DNA of 64,000 nucleotides from Yponomeuta sedellus. Its lineage: Eukaryota > Arthropoda > Insecta > Lepidoptera > Yponomeutidae. Every line of letters starts with the position of its first letter. Position 1 is the first letter of the stretch. Position numbers and translations under genes: made by a program. The notes below the pieces were generated by a model. That model saw only the letters and a program-made list of their open reading frames with translations, searched no databases and was not told where the DNA came from. Shown in pieces: positions 8,994 through 18,018 of this stretch. Location: assembly GCA_934045075.1 (NCBI GenBank), contig OW203749.1, positions 5,422,804 through 5,486,803 of the forward strand, in the 5' to 3' direction.

Positions 8994-9232
8994 CACACAC
9001 GAGCACACGCGCACACACACAAACATCTAAACACACGCGCGCACACACACACACAAACATCCAAACACACGCGCACACACACAAACATCTAAACACGCGC
9101 GCACACACGCACGCGCATACACGCATGCAAGCGCAATCACGCACACACACACGCGGAGTCATACACCCGCTCACTCACACGCATACACCCACACACACAC
9201 ACGCACGCAGGCATGCACACACAACGCACAAC
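8990..9232. repeat. (CA)n-rich microsatellite with higher-order repeats
   Basis: Imperfect CA/CG run with a repeated module acacacaaacatc(t/c)aaacac present three or more times near 9015-9095. Confidence 0.85.
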
Positions 9233-9486
9233 GACGACGCGCTAACGTCGTGTCGTCGCTGCTGGCAGCGTGCTTTTCATAGAAAGTATTCTCAAGACTT
9301 TAATTTACTTTTAATGAGTTTATATCCAATTCTAAGCACGATGCAACCTCGATGTGTGTCCTCTAAACATGTCGGTAATGTTTCGATTGCGATCCGACAT
9401 GTCCGTAAGTGAAAAGCAAGCTTCGTTTGAATAGGAATTGCTCCTCGAGCGGCTTCTAGCTTCCCTAACCGTGGGGTCCCCCGCAG

Positions 9487-9627
9487 GGCGCGCTGGACGG
9501 CGTGCTGCGCGAGTACCGCGGCTGCGGCGCGCGCGTCGGCGTGCGGGCGGCGCGCGCGCTGGCGCTGCAGGCTGCGCGCGCGCTGGAGTACCTGCACGCG
9601 CGCCGCATCGTCTACCGGGACCTCAAG
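9487..9627 (+). CDS. Lrrk: LRRK exon: kinase catalytic loop (YRDLK)
   Basis: Acceptor ccccgcag|GGCGCG, donor CTCAAG|gtggga; 47 codons, phase 0/0. It reads GALDGVLREYRGCG ... LEYLHARRIVYRDLK. YRD (residues 162-164) replaces the usual HRD, as in LRRK proteins; Asp164 is the catalytic base. The last 27 bp and the donor are the seed of the 56-bp array that follows at once. Confidence 0.9.
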
Positions 9628-10808
9628 GTGGGAGATGGTTTTAGTAGCTGCACGGGCGCTACATCGTCTACCGGGATCTTAGGGTGGGAGATGGTTTTAG
9701 TAGCTGCACGGGCGCTAAATCGTCTACCGGGATCTTAGGGTGGGAGATGGTTTTAGTAGCTGCACGGGCGCTACATCGTCTACCGGGATCTTAGGGTGGG
9801 AGATGGTTTTAGTAGCTGCACGGGCGCTACATCGTCTACCGGGATCTTAGGGTGGGAGATGGTTTTAGTAGCTGCACGCGCGCTACATCGTCTACCGGGA
9901 CCTCAAGGTGGGAGATGGTTTTAGTAGCTGCACGGGCGCTACATCGTCTACCGGGATCTTAGGGTGGGAGATGGTTTTAGTAGCTGCACGGGCGCTAAAT
10001 CGTCTACCGGGATCTTAGGGTGGGAGATGGTTTTAGTAGCTGCACGGGCGCTACATCGTCTACCGGGATCTTAGGGTGGGAGATGGTTTTAGTAGCTGCA
10101 CGCGCGCCGCATCGTCTACCGGGACCTCAAGGTGGGAGATGGTTTTAGTAGCAGCACGCGCGCCGCATCGTCTACCGGGATCTTAGGGTGGGAGATGGTT
10201 TTAGTAGCTGCACGGGCGCTACATCGTCTACCGGGATCTTAGGGTGGGAGATGGTTTTAGTAGCTGCACGGGCGCTACATCGTCTACCGGGATCTTAGGG
10301 TGGGAGATGGTTTTAGTAGCTGCACAGGCGCTACATCGTCTACCGGGATCTTAGGGTGGGAGATGGTTTTAGTAGCTGCACGGGCGCTACATCGTCTACC
10401 GGGATCTTAGGGTGGGAGATGGTTTTAGTAGCTGCACAGGCGCTACATCGTCTACCGGGATCTTAGGGTGGGAGATGGTTTTAGTAGCTGCACGCGCGCC
10501 GCATCGTCTACCGGGATCTTAGGGTGGGAGATGGTTTTAGTAGCTGCACGGGCGCTACATCGTCTACCGGGATCTTAGGGTGGGAGATGGTTTTAGTAGC
10601 TGCACGGGCGCTACATCGTCTACCGGGATCTTAGGATGGGAGATGGTTTTAGTAGCTGCACGGGCGCTACATCGTCTACCGGGATCTTAGGATGGGAGAT
10701 GGTTTTAGTAGCTGCACGGGCGCTACATCGTCTACCGGGATCTTAGGGTGGGAGATGGTTTTAGTAGCTGCACGCGCGCCGCATCGTCTACCGGGACCTT
10801 AAGGTGGG
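9628..10808 (+). repeat. 56-bp tandem array of the YRDLK exon end and its donor (about 21 units)
   Basis: Each unit is 56 bp: gtgggagatggttttagtag, then ctgcacgggcgctacatcg, then tctaccgggatcttagg. Its second half is a diverged copy of the exon end (CTGCACGCGCGCCGCATCGTCTACCGGGACCTCAAG in the exon, given here only as its place 9592-9627). Most units have lost the donor context (cttag|ggtggg), but units near 9900, 10130 and the last one at 10800 keep acctcaag|gtggga or accttaag|gtggga and so keep a plausible splice donor. Confidence 0.95.
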
Positions 10809-10814
10809 AGTACC

Positions 10815-10885
10815 TGATACCTGTACCTCGGGCTCTAGAGTAGGCTTCAGTTTTCACCGAAAGCAAGCGAGAGTAAGACTAGTTC
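10815..10885 (-). repeat. Fragment of a MITE end
   Basis: gtacctcgggctctagagtaggcttc matches, in inverse orientation, the right end of the element at 35427-35665. Confidence 0.55.
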
Positions 10886-10989
10886 CTGTTCTGTATGAAA
10901 ATTTCTTTACTATTTTGAAAAGTTATGTAAATTAAGTGTCTTATTAGTTCCGATATTTCTATTACATGAATATATCCGATGTATCGACT

Positions 10990-11240
10990 GTATAATCGGG
11001 GCTGCAAGTGATGCAAATTACTTCAGCCAGATGTCGCTGCCTGTAAGTAATACAGAGAGTATTGTAAAGAGGTTCGAAATTGCACTGATGCCGGTACTTG
11101 CCCATTAGCTCAGTTGGGCGAGCGCTGGCACGGTTAGCCAGAGGTCGCGGCTTCGAGTCCCGGCATGGGTGGAATTTTTAGCCTCTATAGGTTTTTTTAA
11201 ATTGTCCTTAGCACGGGTTAGTGCAACAAAAAGAATATAA
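10990..11240 (+). repeat. tRNA-like SINE just upstream of a Lrrk exon
   Basis: Head (cggggctgcaagtgatgca), tRNA-like part with A box (tagctcagttgggcgagcgc) and B box (ggcttcgagtcc), and a tail ending acgggttagtgcaacaaaaag. It ends only about 35 bp before the exon at 11275. The sequence tactaac at 11241-11247, a strong branch-point match, lies exactly at its 3' edge. Confidence 0.8.
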
Positions 11241-11274
11241 TACTAACCGCGTCCGTTTTTTTGTCTACCCTCAG

Positions 11275-11377
11275 TCGGAGAACGTCCTGGTGTGGGCTAT
11301 GCCTAAGCCGCAGGAGGCCAGCGCGGCCGAAGCTAGCCTCTCCGCCATCAATGTACACGTCAAACTTGGCGACTACG
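11275..11377 (+). CDS. Lrrk: LRRK exon: catalytic-loop Asn to DYG motif
   Basis: Acceptor tctaccctcag|TCGGAG, donor GACTACG|gtacgt; 34 codons plus one base (phase 0 in, phase 1 out). It reads SENVLVWAMPKPQEAS ... VHVKLGDY. The Asn of SENV (residue 169) is the metal-binding Asn of the catalytic loop, and GDY is the first part of the DYG magnesium-binding motif, whose Gly codon is split by the intron. DYG rather than DFG is characteristic of LRRK kinases. Confidence 0.9.
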
Positions 11378-11619
11378 GTACGTATATTAACAGTTGGAAT
11401 AAACCTTACCAACAAGACACATCAAGACACTCTGACGCGCGCACTCCAGCTTCTAAACCAGGTCGCGGAAACCATCGATCTGTTTTCGTGTACTCTGAGC
11501 GAATTCACAAAGGTTGCAATAGGTATTCTTTGTGATATTAATTAGTTTTTAGATATGTATGTAGGTAGATACTACTCTGTCGTATTAGGCGCAGCCTGTA
11601 ATGATAGATGTAAGTGGAT

Positions 11620-13930
11620 AAATGAATGAATGAATGAATGAATGAATGAATGAATGAATGAATGAATGAATGAATGAATGAATGAATGAATGAATGAATG
11701 AATGAATGAATGAATGAATGAATGAATGAATGAATGAATGAATGAATGAATGAATGAATGAATGAATGAATGAATGAATGAATGAATGAATGAATGAATG
11801 AATGAATGAATGAATGAATGAATGAATGAATGAATGAATGAATGAATGAATGAATGAATGAATGAATGAATGAATGAATGAATGAATGAATGAATGAATG
11901 AATGAATGAATGAATGAATGAATGAATGAATGAATGAATGAATGAATGAATGAATGAATGAATGAATGAATGAATGAATGAATGAATGAATGAATGAATG
12001 AATGAATGAATGAATGAATGAATGAATGAATGAATGAATGAATGAATGAATGAATGAATGAATGAATGAATGAATGAATGAATGAATGAATGAATGAATG
12101 AATGAATGAATGAATGAATGAATGAATGAATGAATGAATGAATGAATGAATGAATGAATGAATGAATGAATGAATGAATGAATGAATGAATGAATGAATG
12201 AATGAATGAATGAATGAATGAATGAATGAATGAATGAATGAATGAATGAATGAATGAATGAATGAATGAATGAATGAATGAATGAATGAATGAATGAATG
12301 AATGAATGAATGAATGAATGAATGAATGAATGAATGAATGAATGAATGAATGAATGAATGAATGAATGAATGAATGAATGAATGAATGAATGAATGAATG
12401 AATGAATGAATGAATGAATGAATGAATGAATGAATGAATGAATGAATGAATGAATGAATGAATGAATGAATGAATGAATGAATGAATGAATGAATGAATG
12501 AATGAATGAATGAATGAATGAATGAATGAATGAATGAATGAATGAATGAATGAATGAATGAATGAATGAATGAATGAATGAATGAATGAATGAATGAATG
12601 AATGAATGAATGAATGAATGAATGAATGAATGAATGAATGAATGAATGAATGAATGAATGAATGAATGAATGAATGAATGAATGAATGAATGAATGAATG
12701 AATGAATGAATGAATGAATGAATGAATGAATGAATGAATGAATGAATGAATGAATGAATGAATGAATGAATGAATGAATGAATGAATGAATGAATGAATG
12801 AATGAATGAATGAATGAATGAATGAATGAATGAATGAATGAATGAATGAATGAATGAATGAATGAATGAATGAATGAATGAATGAATGAATGAATGAATG
12901 AATGAATGAATGAATGAATGAATGAATGAATGAATGAATGAATGAATGAATGAATGAATGAATGAATGAATGAATGAATGAATGAATGAATGAATGAATG
13001 AATGAATGAATGAATGAATGAATGAATGAATGAATGAATGAATGAATGAATGAATGAATGAATGAATGAATGAATGAATGAATGAATGAATGAATGAATG
13101 AATGAATGAATGAATGAATGAATGAATGAATGAATGAATGAATGAATGAATGAATGAATGAATGAATGAATGAATGAATGAATGAATGAATGAATGAATG
13201 AATGAATGAATGAATGAATGAATGAATGAATGAATGAATGAATGAATGAATGAATGAATGAATGAATGAATGAATGAATGAATGAATGAATGAATGAATG
13301 AATGAATGAATGAATGAATGAATGAATGAATGAATGAATGAATGAATGAATGAATGAATGAATGAATGAATGAATGAATGAATGAATGAATGAATGAATG
13401 AATGAATGAATGAATGAATGAATGAATGAATGAATGAATGAATGAATGAATGAATGAATGAATGAATGAATGAATGAATGAATGAATGAATGAATGAATG
13501 AATGAATGAATGAATGAATGAATGAATGAATGAATGAATGAATGAATGAATGAATGAATGAATGAATGAATGAATGAATGAATGAATGAATGAATGAATG
13601 AATGAATGAATGAATGAATGAATGAATGAATGAATGAATGAATGAATGAATGAATGAATGAATGAATGAATGAATGAATGAATGAATGAATGAATGAATG
13701 AATGAATGAATGAATGAATGAATGAATGAATGAATGAATGAATGAATGAATGAATGAATGAATGAATGAATGAATGAATGAATGAATGAATGAATGAATG
13801 AATGAATGAATGAATGAATGAATGAATGAATGAATGAATGAATGAATGAATGAATGAATGAATGAATGAATGAATGAATGAATGAATGAATGAATGAATG
13901 AATGAATGAATGAATGAATGAATGAATGAA
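11620..13930. repeat. Uninterrupted (AATG)n tract, about 2.31 kb
   Basis: From 11621 to 13930 the sequence is aatg repeated about 577 times with no visible interruption. It lies in the intron between the DY|G and APE exons. The long open frames on the minus strand here (HSFI repeats) are only a product of the repeat. Confidence 0.98.
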
Positions 13931-14340
13931 GAAAATCACAGAAACAAAAAAAACAGATAAATGAACATAATATGAGCACAACAGAAATAAACGAAACAAA
14001 AAGAAAGACATAGCTTTAGCCGGTGGTGTGTCTATATATATTTGGATATAGATTAATTTTAAATGATAATGTAATGTAACATCGCCTAGCCCAGATATGG
14101 CAGAATGTGCCGTGGGTTGAGTTACCTGGAGAGTGTTGTTCCCCTACACAAAAATTTAGGTTCCCTGGAACCGGGACCTCACTACAAACAGGATCCAAAA
14201 CTTAGTGGGAAGTCAGAAGAATAAAAGTGACACTGAGTATGTATTTACATGCTATTTAATAAATTAGGCACATAGACTGCGACAAAAATATGGACCAGAT
14301 TATAGTTTTAGCTTAAGGAATAGTTCCTAAACAATACTTA
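13931..14340. other. Intron sequence without recognised features
   Basis: AT-rich, with no gene or repeat family recognised. Confidence 0.5.
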
Positions 14341-14344
14341 AAAT

Positions 14345-14806
14345 AATTATACTATTTTTATTTTAATGCACTAACCCGTGCTAAGGAACAAATTTAAAAA
14401 CCTATTGAGAGGCTAAAAATTTCACCCATGCCGGGATTCGAACCCGCAACCTCTGGCTATCCGTACCAGCGCTCTATCAATTGAGCCAATGGGCGACTCA
14501 CGGCATCAGTGAAATTTCGAACCTCTTTACACTATTCTCTGTATTACGTACAGGCAGCGACATCTGACTTAAGCAAATTGCATTACTTACAGCCCCGACT
14601 ACCTACTTTGCAGTTAGGTTTTACATCGGAATGATATCACTGTACCCACATGATTATACTATTTTTATTTTTAATGCACTAACCCGTGCTAAGGAACAAA
14701 TTTAAAAACCTATTTAGAGGCTAAAAATTTCACCCATGCCGGGATTTTAACCCGCAACCTCTGGCTATCCGTACCAGCGCTCTACCAATTGAGCCAATGG
14801 GCGACT
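14345..14806 (-). repeat. Two head-to-tail copies of the tRNA-like SINE
   Basis: Copy one, 14345-14650, is full length on the minus strand: tail, tRNA-like part with ggattcgaacccgc (B box complement), and head up to cacatgattatac. Copy two, 14652-14806, has the tail and the tRNA-like part only; its B box is damaged (ggattttaacccgc). Confidence 0.8.
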
Positions 14807-15600
14807 CCTTAAAATACAAAAATACTTAATACTTAAAATACAAAAGTAGGGAATAGGTTGCCAGCAGGTGTTATCCTTTACTTTAGTTACCATGTGAGGC
14901 TTTTGTCTTTAAAAGTAGAAATTCTTTATCAAACTAATGGGTGGGAGGTATCACGCGCAGAAACCGCCGAGGAGCTCCTTCAATCTCCTGGTCGGATGGT
15001 GGTGATAACTAACAAACCTCCGTTCCCTCCCGGGTCAAGAGCAGTAATCTTGCGTCCCAGGGGAAGAGTCGAACCGGGTATACGGGCTATGCACGTGGCA
15101 CTCAATACAGTTATGAGGCTTGGGTCTGTCACTGGTACCTGGACTGGAATCAAGTCCGGGAAGATTTTGCTCAATTTCGGAAAATCGGCTCACAAACGGT
15201 CGTGCCTTGCCGGCTGTCAACGAAAGAGAATGAGACGCCAGAAAACCTAAGATGGTCGGCTATTGACATTCCGTTCACCGTATAAAGTGTAAGAAATGGA
15301 CATAACAAAACTTTACTTCAATCAAATGATAATGGTCGGCTATTGACATTCCGTTCACCGTATAAAGTGTAAGAAATGGACATAACAAAACTTTACTTCA
15401 ATCAAATGATAATTATTTCCCGTGATTTTTAGAATTAAATAATAAAAAAAATAAACAAAGAAAAAGCACCGAAGCTGAAAACTAGCCTCGAACGATAATG
15501 AAAGAAACGTGAAACGGAACGCAGCCAGAGTGCGTTCCGAAACGCTCCTAAAGTTGTTCGCGAAAAATTTCGCGTTACAGTAAAATACAAATAAAATAAA
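14807..15600. other. Intron sequence with a short tandem duplication
   Basis: A block of about 84 bp (aatggtcggctattgacatt ... caaatgataat) occurs twice at 15250-15410. The open frame at 14858-15250 has no recognisable product, and its middle (gtcaagagcagtaatcttg, gtcgaaccggg) looks non-coding. Confidence 0.6.
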
Positions 15601-15765
15601 TCCACGTAATACAGAGAATATTGTAAAGAGGTTCGAAATTTCACTGATGCCGTGAGTCGCCCATTGGCTCCATTGGTAGAGTGCTGGTACGGATAGCCAG
15701 AGGTTGCGGGTTCGAATCCCGGCATGGGTGAAATTTTTAGCCTCTAAATAGGTTTTTAAAATAAA
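15600..15765 (+). repeat. tRNA-like SINE, 5'-truncated copy
   Basis: Starts within the head at cgtaatacagagaatattg, keeps the cloverleaf (ggttcgaatcccggcatgg) and ends in the tail at aaataggtttttaaaataaa. Confidence 0.8.
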
Positions 15766-15922
15766 TCCAACAAATACCTCCTGGACTCCTAGACTCCGAT
15801 CACTAAAAGTGATCTGTTCCAGACTATCATAAATATTTAAGCCTTTTTATGTATTTTATTTTCTGGTGTGTACAATAAAGAGTTCTAATCTAATCTGATG
15901 TAAAGAAATAAAAAAATCACAG

Positions 15923-16032
15923 GTATAAGCCGCCTGGCGCCCCCGTCGGGCACAAAGGGCTTCGGCGGCACTGAAGGGTTTATGGCGCCCGAGATCATGC
16001 GCTACAACGGCGAGGAAGAGTACAATGAAAAG
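15923..16032 (+). CDS. Lrrk: LRRK exon: activation segment and APE motif
   Basis: Acceptor aaaaaatcacag|GTATAAGC, donor GAAAAG|gtaagt; it completes the DYG glycine (phase 1) and adds 36 codons, ending in phase 0. It reads ISRLAPPSGTKGFGGTEGFM, then APEIMRYNGEEEYNEK. The activation loop lies between DYG and APE; Thr and Ser residues (SGTKGFGGT) are candidate phosphorylation sites. APE (222-224) anchors the C-lobe. Confidence 0.92.
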
Positions 16033-16109
16033 GTAAGTGACGACCAACAACGCTATAGTCTTCACAAGTAAACTTTGCCCTCCGCATCTACGTAATGAGA
16101 TGATTTATA

Positions 16110-16200
16110 CAGTGTCCAGTGGCACCTTCATTCACACTAGATAGGTGAAGGGACCACATGACATGACATGACATGACATGACATGACATGACATGACCAG
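16110..16200. repeat. Interspersed repeat fragment plus (ACATG)n
   Basis: The sequence from cagtgtccagtggcacc to gaagggaccac recurs near 34500-34560 and 44390-44460. Here it is followed by about eight ACATG units (16157-16196). Confidence 0.7.
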
Positions 16201-16603
16201 GATTCCCTGTTATATATTAGTTACCTACATATTAACTTATTCGCGATTAGACCCGTTTGATATCTTCTTGTTGCCGATTGAAATAGATGACAGTGCGAAT
16301 CAATGTAAGTGCAGTAGGTACAAAAAACCTATTTCGTGCGATATACTTATCTAGAAAAACAATACACGAAACATCAGGCTCAGTACATCCAAAAATAGAA
16401 GAAAGAAGATGGCACACCATTTTAATGGGTTATATCAGTAATGGTGCCTCAACCGAGTCACAGAACTTAGACGTTAACACTTTGCGAATAACGGAAACAC
16501 TGCCAGTGAATAAATCAATGTTTAGTGCCTTTTATTGCTGTAGTGCCTAACAGTAGCCTCTCAAATGTTCACGCAAACTTTAGGCCTACATGCGCTTGCG
16601 CAG

Positions 16604-16726
16604 GTGGACTGTTTCTCGTTCGGCATGCTGTTGTACGAGATCATCTCGCTGCGGCAGCCCTTCGAGGGCCACGAGGCCGTCAAAGAGGCCGTGCTGGACG
16701 GCGCGAGGCCGTCGCTTTCGCCCAGG
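16604..16726 (+). CDS. Lrrk: LRRK exon: kinase C-lobe (DxFSFG)
   Basis: Acceptor gcttgcgcag|GTGGAC, donor CCCAGG|gtgagg; 41 codons, phase 0/0. It reads VDCFSFGMLLYEIISLRQPF, then EGHEAVKEAVLDGARPSLSPR. VDCFSFG is the conserved alpha-F start (DvysFG in other kinases) and RQPFEG matches the C-lobe of arthropod LRRK. Confidence 0.92.
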
Positions 16727-16920
16727 GTGAGGGATTTTTTTGTTTTTCAAAATTACTATAGTCCATTTTTTTAGGTACTTAAAAGAATGTAAACAATCTT
16801 GATACGTCTTTTTGTACGCAGTGTGCTTTTAGTACACACTAGGGGTAAATTAAATGGTGCTTTAAGTTTAGCTTTAAGAGATACACCACGTTGGGCGTCA
16901 GTGTCATGTTGTATGACTTT

Positions 16921-17112
16921 TAATCTATAATATAAAAATGAATCGCTATATGTGTGTTGGTAAGCGCATATCTCGAGAGCGGCTGAACCGATTTAGCTAA
17001 TTCTTTTTTTAGAATATTCTTTGAAGTACGAGGATGGTTCTTAAGGAGATAAAAATTAAAAAAAATAAAGAATCGACTGTTAGGCGGTACGAAGTTCGCT
17101 GGGTCAGCTAGT
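16921..17112 (-). mobile_element. Non-autonomous Helitron end
   Basis: It carries gagagcggctgaaccgattt and ends cgaagttcgctgggtcagc + tagt. This 3' end, with a CTAGT terminus, is the form I recognise for abundant Helitron-derived repeats in Lepidoptera. Only one end is seen; strand and boundaries are tentative. Confidence 0.55.
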
Positions 17113-17139
17113 AAATAATAAAACTGGAACGACTTCAAC

Positions 17140-17828
17140 TTTTTGGGCGATTTTGCTTAACATATTTTTTGAGCCGCGATTCAGGCAAGCTTAATAGATC
17201 TCCAGGGATTTTATCATAGAAGCGTATGACGATGGCGATGAATGAGTTTCGGTTTGGGCGCCGCCCCTAGGAGCTGCGGTACCCGTGCAACGTGCTGTGC
17301 ACGATGCGGCAGTGCTGGAGCGGGTGTCAGTAGCCCTTTTGGCACAAAGTGTACTTTACACATTTTTTGAACCGCGCTTCAGTCAAACTTAATATATCTT
17401 CATAGAAGCGTATGACGATGGCGATGAATGAGTTTGGGTTTGGGCGCCGCCCCTAGGAGCTGCGGTACTCGTGCAACGTGCTGTGCACGATGCGGCAGTG
17501 CTGGAGCGGGTGTCAGTAGCCCTTTTGGCACAAAGTGTACTTTACACATTTTTTGAACCGCGCTTCAGTCAAACTTAATATATCTTCATAGAAGCGTATG
17601 ACGATGGCGATGAATGAGTTTGGGTTTGGGCGCCGCCCTTAGGAGCTGCGGTACCCGTGCAACGTGCTGTGCACGATGCGGCAGTGCTTGAGCGGGTGTC
17701 AGTAGCCCTTTTGGCACAAAGTGTACTTTACACATTTTTTGAACCGCGCTTCAGTCAAACTTAATATATCTTCATAGAAGCGTATGACGATGTCGATGAA
17801 TCAGTTTGTGTTCGGGCGCCGCCCTTAG
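17140..17828 (+). repeat. 186-bp array: LINE fragment fused to a Lrrk acceptor and exon start
   Basis: The start of the exon (GAGCTGCGGTAC...) occurs at 17271, 17457, 17643 and 17829, a constant 186-bp period. Between the copies lies an antisense piece of the LINE whose 3' end is at 60570-60680: gtagcccttttggcacaaag, then tttgaaccgcgcttcag. Copies 1-3 keep the acceptor (ccgccc(c/t)tag|GAG) and about 58 bp of exon, then run into TGTCAGTAG, an in-frame stop. Only the fourth copy continues into intact exon. A single older LINE piece precedes the array at 17150-17235. Confidence 0.92.
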
Positions 17829-18018
17829 GAGCTGCGGTACCCGTGCAACGTGCTCTGCACGATGCGGCAGTGCTGGAGCGGGTGTCCGGGCGCGCGGCCG
17901 TCCGCCGCCGCGCTCGTGAGCCTGTGCGCGGCGCCGGAGTTCCCCGCGCTGCGGGACGCCGCCGCGTTACCGGCCGCCGCCGCCGCCGGGCCCGCCGCCG
18001 CCGCCGCCGCGCTGCACG
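17829..18018 (+). CDS. Lrrk: LRRK exon: end of kinase domain (CW..RP) and alanine-rich linker
   Basis: Acceptor gcgccgcccttag|GAGCTG, donor CTGCACG|gtcagt; 63 codons plus one base. It reads ELRYPCNVLCTMRQCWSGCP, then GARPSAAALVSLCAAPEF; Arg301 of RPSA forms the conserved salt bridge with APE in kinases. It ends in a run of Ala (AAAAAGPAAAAAALH) encoded by GCC repeats. This is the fourth copy of its own start in the preceding array, and its own end seeds the array that follows. The Ala-run length may vary between individuals. Confidence 0.88.

Noticed and set aside
9628..10808. CRISPR-like array (regular repeats)
   Set aside because: There are no unique spacers; the whole 56-bp unit repeats head to tail, in a eukaryotic intron.
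11538..14011. Two minus-strand open frames of about 810 codons made of HSFI repeats
   Set aside because: They are the translation of the (AATG)n tract; a 4-bp repeat without stops is open in several frames.
14858..15250. 130-codon open frame in a Lrrk intron
   Set aside because: No recognisable motif and the opposite strand is open as well; treated as non-coding.
17271..17700. Additional kinase exons (three further copies of the ELRYPCNVLC exon start)
   Set aside because: Each runs into an in-frame TAG after about 20 codons and lacks a donor; they are duplicates of the exon start only.
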